Below are positions 32,770 through 44,338 of a stretch of 64,000 bases of DNA, in pieces. The stretch is from Symsagittifera roscoffensis. Lineage: Eukaryota > Xenacoelomorpha > Acoela > Convolutidae. The notes beneath the pieces were generated by a model. It worked only from the letters and a program-made list of their open reading frames with translations. It had not been told where the DNA came from and ran no database searches. Location of the stretch: the NCBI RefSeq assembly GCF_963678635.1, contig NC_087064.1, positions 47,415,346 through 47,479,345 of the forward strand, read 5' to 3'. The translations under genes were made by a program, and so were the position numbers. Within the stretch, counting starts at the first letter, position 1; the number at the start of each line of letters is the position of its first letter.

Positions 32770-35260
32770 CGAGTCTTATAGCCCTGCGCCTATTAATGCC
32801 CTATTTCTAACCCCTTATCTTTTATCCCCAGAATTAGCTAACTTCACTACAATTCAACCCCTTTTGTTACTAGTGGTTAGAATCAAAGTGAAACTTACTT
32901 CTGCTAAGGAACTGCGAAACCATACGCGATATCATGTACGCTTATAAATGCGGTATAGACTTCAAAAAAGTTGACCTTATCAATAATCTAGACTTTGATA
33001 TGAATTTGAAAACTACTCCGACCGGCTATATTCAATAAAGCGTCAGCAAAAGGTTAGATAAACGAAACCTGAATATGATCCTGAAAATATTCCTGCCAAT
33101 AATAGGTTGTTTGTCGCAATTTGAATGAAATCTGGAATGCAATGTGGCTGTGAACAAAATTTTTTTTCTAAAACAAGCAGTTTTCAAATGCCAATATTGT
33201 AAAATAAAACTTTGATAACTTTTCGAATCATCTGAAGTCTCTGAAGTTTCGGCATATAACGCAATGTCCAAAGGGTTTGCCAGTACCTAATCCCAATCTA
33301 GTGTCCCATCATGGGAGCAGTCGTTACGGTATCCAGCTTCTAGAGACAACATGTTTCAAATGCGAGTAAAGACATCAAGACAGATAGTTTTTTACGTCTC
33401 CGGGATGCTGCAAGGATACGTATTTTCTCAATCAAATGGACAAAAAAAATTTTTATTCAATTAATTGAAAGAACAAACGAACAAATTTTAAGCTTGATTT
33501 TAACACATAGCGCGAATGAAATTTAAATCAGTGTTTTTTTTTATAAACAATCACAATATTCTGCATTTTCTAGGACCTTGTTTTTGTTTGTAAATTGGTG
33601 CCCACTCGAGGCGTTGTAGAAATAGAGCTTTTGAATGGAAGCGAATTCTTGTAAGTCTGAAATTACTTCTTTTATACTGGGATGCAACCAATAAATATTG
33701 GCTGTTTACCATTATTCCAGCCCTCTACAGCATTTGTTGCTCTGACCACTCCGGATGACGCCGCATCTATTTTTTTCCGCATCTCTTAGCCGCATCTGAC
33801 TTTTGGTAGGAACACCTGCCTTAAATATCAAAGTTTCTTACATGTTTACTTAACTGGTTCATAATCTTATGTTCCTGCGTTTTTAACCCCCTGATTTTTT
33901 AGCGCCATCTCTTCAACCCAGAGTTAGACAACTCCAACACGCTTTAACCCTTTTTTTAATACTTAATGTTAAGTTGAAACTTACTTGAAAGTGATGCGGG
34001 ACGATCAAAGCTTTAATTGGAAAAATATCCGAAACAAAACAAGACAAGAATGCTCGTATATCAGGGCGAAGCCCTGAATGTTCCGACTGCCTTTTAAGGT
34101 TAATGGAGCAGTAATAACAGTAAAAAATTCAATGAAATAAAACAAAATGAAAAAAAAACAAATTTGTAAAATTTGAATTTTTTATGAAAATTATCCCCCC
34201 ACACGGCATATAAAGTACAAAAATATAGATTTAGCTCCTTGTAGCAAATCAATTATGGCGAATAAGCTTCTTTCAACCATTTCGGAACGATTTTAAGACG
34301 GATTAACTCTCCGCTTACGCGTTAATAGCGCGAAATATATCGCGCGTTAATTGTCCCAAATTGACCAAAATGGCAATCTTCAAACCCCCGTAACTTTACA
34401 AAAAATGATCACAGGTAAAAAATCTTTTCAAATTTGAGCTCAGGACAACAATACCTTTCGAATGATATAAAAAAATTCCGTCAAAAATTGCTAGTTAAAA
34501 AGTCGAAATTTGTCTGAAGAAAAAAAAACCCACCCCGAGCACAAATATTCCGTTACTTTCGTATCGAAAGTTGGAACAATAATAGGCATGATACTATTTA
34601 GATTTAAGTAATTTTTAGATAGTCTATCTTTCATATGACATTGGAATCGAATCTGAACGTCGATATTCAATTAAATTTTTGCAATTGTTTAGATTTTCTT
34701 AACATAAACTTGAGCTTGATTATAATCCTTTAAATAGCAGATTAAATGTCTGAGTTTATACGAAATTTTGAATGCAAACTGCTTGTGATCAAAATTTTAA
34801 TCTAATCAATCAATTTAAAGTAAAATTTAGCTGAATTTTTGAACCCTCAGAAGTTGCCATCTTATGAATTGTCGGCATACCTAGCGTCCCATCATGGAGA
34901 TAATTGTTTCAGAAATGAGCTGCTGAAGACAGCTTTTTTCACATGCGAGTTAAGACAGTGCGTTTTTGTCTTCGGGAGGTCGCAAGTAGACGACTTCTCT
35001 TAAAAAAAAAAATTTGACAAATAAAATTTTATTTCAAAAAGCATACGAAAATCAAATTTACAAACTTATGCTTACGTTCGCCATTGCGCAAAAAAATGAA
35101 GAATCAGTTTTTCGGTGGTAAAAATGCGTCATTTTTTGCACTTGATCTTCTTTTTTTAATTGGTGCCCTTTCGAAGCGTTGTAGATGAGTTTTTGAACGA
35201 AAACGTCTTATTTCTGACCACACCAGTTGCTGCCGCATCTCTTTTGGATTCATTAGTGAA
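32770..35260. repeat. Old, diverged tandem duplication, period about 1.57 kb at the markers
   Basis: Pairs of matching blocks lie in the same order: tgtcccatcatgggagcagt (33302) with gtcccatcatggagataatt (34886); taaattggtgcccactcgag (33591) with taattggtgccctttcgaag (35157); ctgaccactccgg with ctgaccacacc (33740 and 35216). 32780-32910 also resembles 33860-34010. Similarity is perhaps 65-75%, so this is much older than the neighbouring Fringe duplication. No gene is recognised in either copy. The remainder (about 34010-34600) is AT-rich with nothing seen. Confidence 0.55.
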
Positions 35261-37780
35261 AGGGAAATAGGACTTCTTGATTCGGGGCTGATTTTATGTA
35301 CTTGGATCGGAATTAAAGGCATAGTTTGTCAATTTTCTTTTTTTCCTTTAAATTGGGCGATTGCATTTTATTTCAATTTCCTCGAGGATGTGGTCTTATG
35401 AATAGTTCAATTCCCCTTTTTCAAAAACTAGTGAGAGTTAATTTTCAAGTGCTGCAATTTCGCAGCTTGTTTCATAATCCTTTGTTAATCCGAGGTTTTC
35501 AAATAATTTTGAGGAAGAGGAAAGAAACATCCAGACCGCTTGAATCAGCTATTTTTTGAAACATTTGAATGGCCGTCTGCTGTATATCCAGCAATTTTTA
35601 AGGGCCTTATATTTGGGGCTAGTGCTTTTAGAGCTCTGAAGAAACGGTGATAATTATCTTCCCATTTAGTTGGTCAGAACGCATATATGCAAGCAAGGGC
35701 TAATCCTGAAAGACTTGCATGTATAGAATAAAATTGATAATTATATATTCAAGTGTGACTATGGGTTCTTTAAGCCAACCAAAAGGTTGAGTTTACCAGC
35801 ACACCTAGCATTGCAGGGTGGTCGATTTGAAGAATTCTATCGTGATCTTTTTTTCTACTCTCAAATCTTGAAAAATTGTCAAAAATTTCTGTTATTTCGA
35901 AGTTTCTACCTGCTGGGAAGATTGGTAAAACCTGTTCCTGTTGCTTGCTCATGTCTTGTGCAGTTTCTTCTGTTGGTATTGTTAGTTGAGTGCACTGTCA
36001 ATTGATATGGACTGAATCGCTGTGGGGACTGCGAAGTTGGGTTATTACTGTTGGTCAAATTCTTGATGTTTTTATAAACTAGTCGAGCGTCGGGTTTTCC
36101 CGTAGATAGGATACGATTCTCTTCGTCACTCGTTTAAAAAAAAAGTTCCGCCATCCTTAAAAAGATCGTGGTCAGCCTTTATGAAATAGATGTTTCGATC
36201 ACTTTCAGTTCGTGGTAGTTTCGTTCTTGCGCTTAAGATAATACGTCTGACCTGATACCACTATTATTTGTTTGTCTTCCGACGATAAGGTAAATTGAAA
36301 CGGGGCTTGAAATATTGTAACTGATAGAATGATACAATAATGCTTAAAGTGTGAGTGGTTATGATTTTTACGCTTTTAGTTGCCTTGAATTAGCTTCTTG
36401 TTGATTATCTCTTTTTGAGCACATGAGGGATTTATTTTATAGCTCATCAATATTCGATCATTTTTAAGGGACTAAGTGCATCAAGCGAATTAGAATAGCT
36501 TTTCTGGCTCCAATTAGTACAATTAATTGGATTACTACTATGTTTTGAAAAGGGCCTAATTTGAAATAAATTTCGGTTATTAAAAGGGGTTACATTTTTG
36601 TTGGGTTATGTTGTTACGGGATGATAAAGTAGGGGGTGAAAAAGTAGAAGGTTAAATCACGCAGTTAAATTACACGGGGTTAAAGAGTTACACCCTAAAA
36701 GCCAAAAACTCTAAATGATTTTGCTTTCCACTGAAACCAGTTTTTGGAATATATAATCATTATTAAAACCCGAATAATAACTTAAAGTTTTCTCCATGGT
36801 ACTTGATTTTGCGCTAGAGGAAAAACCAATCCAACTTTCGGTGGTCGGAGCGCAAGAAATATTTAATTTTGCGTAAGAAAAAAACCAGCTTAATAATAAG
36901 CGGTGCTCGGAAAACTTTGTTATCATAATTTTGCTAACATTTTTGTAGTGAAATTACCTGTCGAAATTCAGTTGATTTTCCTTTATTGTGATGCAGGCGC
37001 AAAAACTAAGTTAGTGTACAATAAGTTAATTTCGTTTTTTTTTTCATTTTTACCGCACAAAAAGCAGGTTTTGGGTAGCGAAATGAATAACCAATAAGAA
37101 CTTGAAAACCCTCACTGATATCGGTCGTGATTAGTTATGTAAATTACAGCTGCTCCTACGCTTCTTTTTGTTTCATAAACATAACAAAAAAGTTTTCCAG
37201 GGCGAAATCTTTTAATTCAGAGCGAGCTATAATGAGTTAAATACAACAACCAATCTCAACAACCCAACTTCACTCAAAAAAATGAATACGTTTAAAATGT
37301 CAACAAACTCAATTGTTAATATCAGTATCTCTTTTTGGTGATAGATTACAAAAGGTAACTTTAAGAACTATTTGAGTAGTGCCTGAATGAAGTTCGGGAA
37401 TTCTGAAGCATAATAATAAAGTAATTTCGTTTTCAATAAAATCTTTGTTACTCAAGATAGTTTGTGTAATAACAAGGTTCTGTCAGATGAAATGTCATCA
37501 ACCAAATTTATTTTACATCGTTTTTGTCAAAAAATTTGGCTTTGACTTAATTTATAAACTCATTTTGAAGTATAACAAAGAGCAATCCAGCTGTTTAATT
37601 TGAATCTGCTTGGTATTGTAATATATCACCCTCTTCATTCAACACCTCATAATATTAGTATCTCAAAGTTAAACCTCAAATTTGAACATCCTAATTATTA
37701 AGTCTCTTAAAGCTATATTAAACATAAATATTAAATAGTTAATTTTATATAAGTGGAAAACAATACTAATAATACTAAAC
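35261..37780. other. AT-rich intergenic DNA with no feature seen
   Basis: I checked both strands for domains, spliced motifs and repeats and found none. Short frames have the Phe/Leu/Lys/Ser-rich composition of random AT-rich sequence. Confidence 0.4.
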
Positions 37781-38135
37781 ATTGTCCCCATTACGTACCA
37801 CCACCCACCTGATTCGTAGACTCATCGTTTCCTTTTTGAGCAGGGATTGGAAGCCAGTTTCCCTCCAATTCTTTCAAATGTTCATCGTCAGACTGATAGA
37901 TTTTTTTAGTCTCTGTTGGCGCTACTCTATGGTTAGTTTCGAATTAATTGTCCACAATTTCTGCATCTGCCCTCGCCCATGCGCAGAGCAGATTTCCCAA
38001 CGGAGCTTGCTCATGACATGTAATTTGGCGCGTTGTACGCGGCTCCCGCGCTAAACTGCTTGTTAGCATCACAAACCCTCGTAAGGGTTGTCGGGTAAGG
38101 TGAGTGGGCCGGCTGCAATAGCCGGCCACCCATTT
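37781..38135. other. GC-richer island, possibly part of an unidentified transposable element
   Basis: The stretch is clearly richer in G+C than its surroundings. It ends in a strong stem-loop, ggccggctgcaatagccggcc-like, at about 38107-38128, just before cacccattttttaaa. Both strands have an open frame of 60-90 codons (minus: ITCHEQAPLGNLLCAWARAD). I do not recognise either frame. Confidence 0.3.
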
Positions 38136-40413
38136 TTTAAAATCCTGATACTGACATTAGGATTGATATTAGCTTTACTCTTTGCTGCATTATTATTGGT
38201 TTGAAATTTTCAACCTCAAGATAAGATTAATTCTCTTTTTTTATCTCAAAATAAAGTTTGTAGTTAATGTGAGTTTTTTAAGTGAGATTATGAGTTCCTA
38301 TTTATGTGAAAATAATTGTAAGTAAATTACATAAGATTAAGTGCTCAGTATATTCTGATTGCTGGTAGTTGAAATGTTTAATGATATGTCGTTGTCGAAA
38401 TCGTCCACCTACTGTCCAACATGAATTCCTTTGGGTTTCGAATGTCGGGGTGTCACATTAACTGTTAGGAGGCTAATTGATTGCAAGGATAATTATTTTT
38501 TGGACTCAATAAAGTGACGAATGGTGATGCTGAATTCGTGTCTATTCACATTTGTTTCGTGGGATGGTCAGTTACTTCGTTACCGCCTATCATCAAAACA
38601 ACAATACCCGGCTTCGCATCTTCTACCTCCTGCCTCCACAAATGCCATTTGGCTCATTGATCCGTATGTTCCAAATAAATAATCATTCTAACTACTTGGG
38701 AATCTCCTGCAATCATTACACTTTTTCCCGTTGAATTACGTTTTGCAACCTGTCTTTCTTTTTTTTTCGTTCGTTTTTGAAAAATGTTATTCAGACAATT
38801 TTTTGTGGTTCATCTCATAAAATCTGTCAGGACAATGAGCTACACACCTGTGTGGTTTACCAACGAAACTAGTTAAGGCCAAACTGGATTTCAATTAGGT
38901 TATATATTGGTTCAGTCTCACAAAACCCGCGTTAATTAACCACCTTAGGTAAGAACGCGCTGGAAATCAAACGCTCGTCAGTTTCGATTGCTTTTTGTGT
39001 ACTGATTTTTTTTTAAAAAAAAAACGAAGTAAATACGCAATAAAAACAGATCAAACAGAGAATAATTTTTAGCCTAATAGTTTTTTATTAATCTTAATGT
39101 CCTGTAAAATCTATTTAGCTATTCAGAAAAGAATCTCAAGATACTATTTTTTCGTCCTATCACTACATGGATCTACCATACCAGTTTTCTTCGGAACTAT
39201 CAAATGTTATCATACGATAGATTTACGTCCCTCGAACATGTTGTGAGAAGTGGGTAGAAAAAACTTATGGTTTTTTATCCACTTCACGCTTAAAAATTAA
39301 TTTCGTATATACATATGCTCAAAAAATATTTTAGTGATCAAAATAACAACTTTGACATTGGGACAAATGTTTGTTGTGATTTGATAATTTGAGTTTTGTA
39401 CAGAAAAATAATTTGATCGGAGCAGAATTTCGCTAACCTTTAATTTCATTGCTGCCGAATCTTTTAAAATCTAATTGAGCGGACAGAAATCACCAATAGT
39501 TTTTACATGCCTAGAAAACTGGTTTTAGTCAATTAACTAAGCACACCCCTCTCAGAATGTTGATAAAGCAAAAACGAAAACCCAAATAAACATGGTGAAA
39601 ATTAAGTCCGAAAATTTTATTTTCATTGCTTTTTGTCCTAAATGTTTTTCTTAAAAACATCTATGGAAAGCATATCTTTGGAATAGCTTGAATATAAATA
39701 GTTGCAAGTTTTGTTTAACAAAAAGGCTCGTAGAAATTGTAAGAAAAAATGAAACTGAAGCGGAGAATTTATGAAAAGTGCAGGTTTTTGTCGTAAAAAT
39801 TCGGAAGAGTACTTTTTTTTCGTAAACGTTATGCAACGGATTTTTAAGATACACTTTTAACTCTAAAACGGCAGTTTGACAAGAAAAAAATGCCTTATCT
39901 CTTTTTGCTTTCTGTCAAATTTCCCTAAATAAAGAGAAAACAAAATGGTTAACCCCGATATTGTTTAAAATCAAGGTTCATTCCTATTTATGTGAGAATA
40001 ATTGTAAGTAAATTACAGAAGATTAAAAAAACTCATAACAAATTTTTTTAGATATTTTGAACGCGATGGTAAAAAATTGACAAACCAAGAATAAAAATAA
40101 TGAAAAGAACAAGGCAAATTTACGTCTGATAAACCCTATTTTCTCCGCTTTTATTGATGTTATTTATTAGTTATCCCAAAAAACAGGTCCGGATTATGCG
40201 CAATATATTAGTGCTGTTTACCGACGAGTGTAACAAAGTTTAATGCTTCAGTTAAGCAAAAACGGTTTAGCTTGAGCAAGCAGCGCATGAAAGAGTTTCA
40301 ACCAGCAGTAAAAGAGGAAAAACAAAGAGGAACAGACCCCAATATTTTGGAAACTTGTATAATGTCGTAGTAAATATATAGCCAATAAACTAACACAATA
40401 GAAAGATTTACGT
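38136..40413. other. AT-rich intergenic DNA, one short repeat pair
   Basis: A ~40-bp phrase beginning cctatttatgtgaaaataat occurs near 38299 and again near 39984. I see no gene or mobile element. Confidence 0.4.
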
Positions 40414-40608
40414 ATTCTGCAAAACAAATCCCAATTATACCCTTAACAGAACAACCACCCCCTACCCAAACTAGAAAACCAACGTGGAACACTTCAACTC
40501 AACGAAAACTCAGATCTAAAACAGACAAAGTGTTCTACGAGGGTGGTCTAGTTTGGGTAGGGGTGGTTGTTCTGTTAAGGGTATAAGTGGGATTTGTTTT
40601 GCAGAATT
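40414..40608. repeat. Foldback hairpin, arms about 80 bp, loop about 33 bp
   Basis: The left arm 40414-40494 pairs with 40528-40608 at about 90%. The best part is cccttaacagaacaaccacc against ggtggttgttctgttaaggg, and the arms close at gaacactt/aagtgttc. A transcript across it would form a long near-perfect stem. Confidence 0.88.
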
Positions 40609-40944
40609 CAAAATTCCCACAGTAAAAAAATGCGTTATTATTGATTGATAGTTTTAAAGCTTGAGCATTAAAAGTGTAGCCATCCTCCTAATTATTACCA
40701 AACAGTATATCGGTTAGGGACAAATTTTTTGTGACATATGCTACAGTTAGTTTCTCCTAGGTTTTGTTCTATTTCGTTTCAGAACATTAGGTTGAAAATT
40801 AGAAACCGAGCCACTAACAAGAAAATGAGCAGGTAGGCTGGTTCTAGTTGGTCGGTTGATAAAAACATGTTTTATTTCTTCTCTTTGCTTTCTGGTTTTC
40901 TCTCCTGTTTTTTCTTTGTCTCTCTGGTTTTCCCCTCCTTTCTT

Positions 40945-40979
<35 letters not shown>

Positions 40980-41220
40980 TCTCGCAACACGTTATATTCT
41001 TCTCTCTTTGGTTCTCGATACGAGACCGGTGTACGGTGAGCAGAGTTTGGGCACCTCCTGGATTGGGGGTGCGTCGTCCAGCCGCGTAAAGGCATCGATT
41101 ATTTGAAACACGGTTTCGAGGTTTCTTGTTGTGTCGACCTATAAAGAAAATTCTGAAACATCTATGCTTGCGGGATGGTTCTGTTTATTCTGTCAATTTT
41201 TGTCATTTTCAGAAAGCATT
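40609..41220. other. Pyrimidine-rich spacer, no gene seen
   Basis: It contains a TC-rich stretch from 40870 to 40985 and, after it, a short GC-richer piece (about 41010-41090, with ggattgggggtgcgtcgtcc) that I cannot identify. Confidence 0.35.
40942..40980 (+). repeat. TC microsatellite
   Basis: An almost pure (TC)n run, with one interrupting TT step near 40970. Confidence 0.95.
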
Positions 41221-41256
41221 TTGGATAGAATTTGTATACCATCTGAAAGATATTTC
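41221..41256. repeat. 36-bp direct repeat, left member
   Basis: It is identical to 42337-42372 and begins ttggatagaatttgtatacc. The two members bracket a 1080-bp segment that contains the inverted dehydrogenase fragment, which ends only a few bases away at about 41260. Confidence 0.92.
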
Positions 41257-41259
41257 GTA

Positions 41260-41926
41260 TAAATATGCTTGTCAATGCCCTAAATAGTTAGTTCACATTT
41301 TCGTAACTTACTTGCGAATTTAATTGGAAAAAAAGGACTACGCAATCCAACCAGATACAAGCCAAAAAAAAACCAGCCAAAAAAAAGTAGACTACGCAAT
41401 CCAGCCAGAAGTACCAGCCAGATGCAAAACTATTATCTGCAACTCAAAAAACCAAATATAAAAATGTATTCGTCTTTGTTTTAATTACAATAGATCTCTC
41501 TAAATAAAATCAATTTATGAATTGTACAAATAATATGCCTGTAAACATCAAACAATGATGGCCTTTGTGATAGATTTAGAACTCAAATCATATAATGCTT
41601 TTTGATAGTCGCTCAATGAATAGGTTTGAATTTTGAGAACATCAAAATCGAGTCTGTTTTGCCTGTTGAGTGATATTATTTTCTCCAAGGCCCTTTCATA
41701 TGTGTTTGGCTGAATGAACGATCCAACTATTGTCAGTTCTTTGAAATATATGTCAAATGGTGATACTTGAATTTTTTCGTTCATTGGACAGCAACCAAAT
41801 ATCACCAATTTTCCACCATGTTTGAGATACTTCAGTGCATTCTCAACAGCTTCAGGGTTACCTGTTGATTCGAAAAAAAAACATCAAATCCGAAAGATCG
41901 AGCTCCCTGGCTCTCTTCATACGCAT
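41260..41926 (-). pseudogene. Inverted partial copy of the dehydrogenase last exon plus 3' flank, frameshifted
   Basis: The minus strand matches 19453-20165 at about 85-90%: the last two thirds of exon 4, its stop codon and some 300 bp of downstream DNA. The frame opens with AYEESQGARSFGFDV, then breaks at a run of nine T (41872-41880 region) where the gene has seven bases, and resumes as KLVIFGCCPMNEKIQVSPFD to the same C-terminus, SKSITKAIIV. Catalytic and structural zinc regions and the GxGxxG motif are absent. It keeps DNA from beyond the likely polyadenylation point and has no A-tail, so it arose by DNA duplication rather than from mRNA. It might be the last exon of a second gene if further exons lie outside the window, but the frameshift argues against that. 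Confidence 0.85.
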
Positions 41927-42336
41927 CCACAGCCACGTTCATCATCGTAGATGACCAAAAAGCAAATATATTAAGTAGAAACATATTACCACAAGTTAGG
42001 ATAAAACTGATCCAAGAAAAACTAAAACGTATACATATTCGCATCTATCGTATACATCTGTAAAAATTATTGACAATTTTTAACAAATTATCATTACACA
42101 AATAATATCTGAAAAAAAGTTTAACATTTTCCGATTAACATGAATTCAAAAACGTTCACAACCTTCTCAAAAATCTGATGGCAAACTGACCTTAATCGGA
42201 CAAACCAGTTATTTCAAAACTTTTTTTCTGTTTTAAATGTCCACTTTTAGCTACTTAACTTTTGAGCCATATGACGTCAAATTTTTAAGTGCGAACATCC
42301 TTCGCCCTCAAATGACCGAAAAGGGATGCATCGAAT

Positions 42337-42372
42337 TTGGATAGAATTTGTATACCATCTGAAAGATATTTC
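42337..42372. repeat. 36-bp direct repeat, right member
   Basis: It is identical to 41221-41256. Bases just outside differ on both sides. Confidence 0.92.
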
Positions 42373-42554
42373 AAGTGTAAAAAGTTTCATCGGTAATCTT
42401 TTTTTTTAAATGAAATTGTGGGGTTTGAAAATTGTTTATTCGGCTAAAACACGCGTAAGCAGAGCGGGTTTAATTTTTTTAAATTGAATTGAAGCAAGTC
42501 ATTTGCTCTTATTATAAAGATACGTGTGGGGCTCAGAGAAAAAAAAGTGTCTAG

Positions 42555-44338
42555 GAGGCGTTTAGGCAAAAACTTTCAATCATCGTAAGTCTTGCATAAC
42601 CTGGAAACCTTTTTGAAAAAAAAAATCGGAAATTCTTTAAACAAGATAAACTAGATTTAATTGTAAGGCTTAACAGTACCTGCCCACTTTTTGACCTAAT
42701 TTTTGCGTTTATAGGTTCACTTCAGTCTGAACTGAAACAACTAAAAACAGCAACCGCCATGCTTAGAAAAACAAATTTTAGCAAACCGATTCGGTCTATG
42801 AAATTTGATCTATTTCAAGTTTCATTGCTGGGATAGCTTGCATAGGAAAACTTCTGTTGTTTGCAAAATGATTTGGTCTAATAAGAAACAACTTCAGGTT
42901 TTAGAGTTTTCATAGCTGCAATAGCTTGCTTGAGTAAAACTAACTTTTCTTGAACTGATTTGCTCTAAGGAGTAACTTGAAATAATTCAATGTTTCATTG
43001 CCTGAATAGCTTCCGTAGGAGTACTTTAACTTTTCCCAAAACGATTGGATCTGAGAACCAATTGGAATGATATCAAAATTCCATCGCTTGAATGGCTTCA
43101 ATGCAAAAACTTTCAAAGTTTCATTGCCTCAGTAGCTTCCTTAGGTTTTTTTAAATTTTCCAAAATGTTTTGGTCTGAGAACCATTTCAAATAATAGAAA
43201 ATCAAAATTTTTTGCCATCCGATTTGCTCCAATAAAATAACTTGAAACTTTCCACAATTTCATAGCTTCAGTAGCTTGCTTTAGACGAAAATATTTTTTC
43301 GCGGACTAATTTGTTTCATGGAATACTTTGAAATTTTTGCTTTATATGTTGCATATAAATTTTTTTTTTGCAAATTAGTTTGCTCTGTTAAATAACTTCA
43401 CAATTTCATCGCTTCAATTGCTTTCTCAGAAAAACCTAATTTTTTTGGCAACTGATTCGCTCTCTGAAACAACTTGCTTGATTTGTAAGTTTCATTGCTT
43501 GAAAAACTTCCATTGGACTACTATAACTTTTCCTAAAACGATTTGGTCTAAAAACCAATGGAAATATTCATAAGTTTCGGATTTTTTGTTTAACAGATTG
43601 CATAAAAATTTTATTTTTGCGATGCGAAACCCTAAAAGTTTCATCGCTTGAATGGCTTCATTAGAAAAACTTGAATTTTTTGCTGTTTTTGCTTTCATGA
43701 AATCCTTTGGTTCCTTCCTAAGTTTCATAGCTGAAATAGCCTACTTTATACGAACTTAACTTTTCGCTGACTGATTTGGTCTATGGAATAAAATGAAATG
43801 TGTTATGTTTGTCGCCTAATAGATGGCATCGAAAATCCTGTATTTTAATGAACCAGTTCAAACTGTAAAATAAATTGAAATATTTAAGTTTCATCGCTTG
43901 TGTAGTTTGCTTTGAAAAACTGAAATTTCAACCTGCTAATTCAGCTCGACACAATATGCGTTATTTCTAAGTTTCCTTGCTTGAATAGTTTGCTCAGAAC
44001 TACTTACCGCAAAAGGATGTGGTCAGAGAACCAGCATGAAATATGCTTAATGGAATAACCTGAAATTACTCAGAGTTTCAGAGCTTGAATAGCTTGCTTA
44101 GAAGAGTTTGTTTTTTTTGAGGACTGTTTTTGCTCTAAGAAAAACGTTGAAATGTTTCAAGTTTTTTTGCTCAATAGATTTCTCAGAAAAACTTGTATTT
44201 TTGCGAACCAGTCCGCTCTGAAATAACTTGAAATTTTGCAACGTTTTTTGCTGAATAGCTTGTTAGGAAAAATGTTTTTCGCCAGCTGATTCCCTCTCCG
44301 AAGCAACGTGAATTAGTTAGTTAAGTTTCATTGCTTGA
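42555..44338. repeat. 1.78-kb tandem block in the satellite, first copy
   Basis: It starts in non-satellite DNA (ggcgtttaggcaaaaacttt) and runs through about 20 satellite monomers. The second copy follows directly. By eye the copies differ at 15-20 positions (about 1%). Confidence 0.93.

Noticed and set aside
41221-42372. The 36-bp repeats as ordinary target-site duplications
   Set aside because: They are far longer than usual transposon or retroposon target duplications, so I report them only as unexplained direct repeats.
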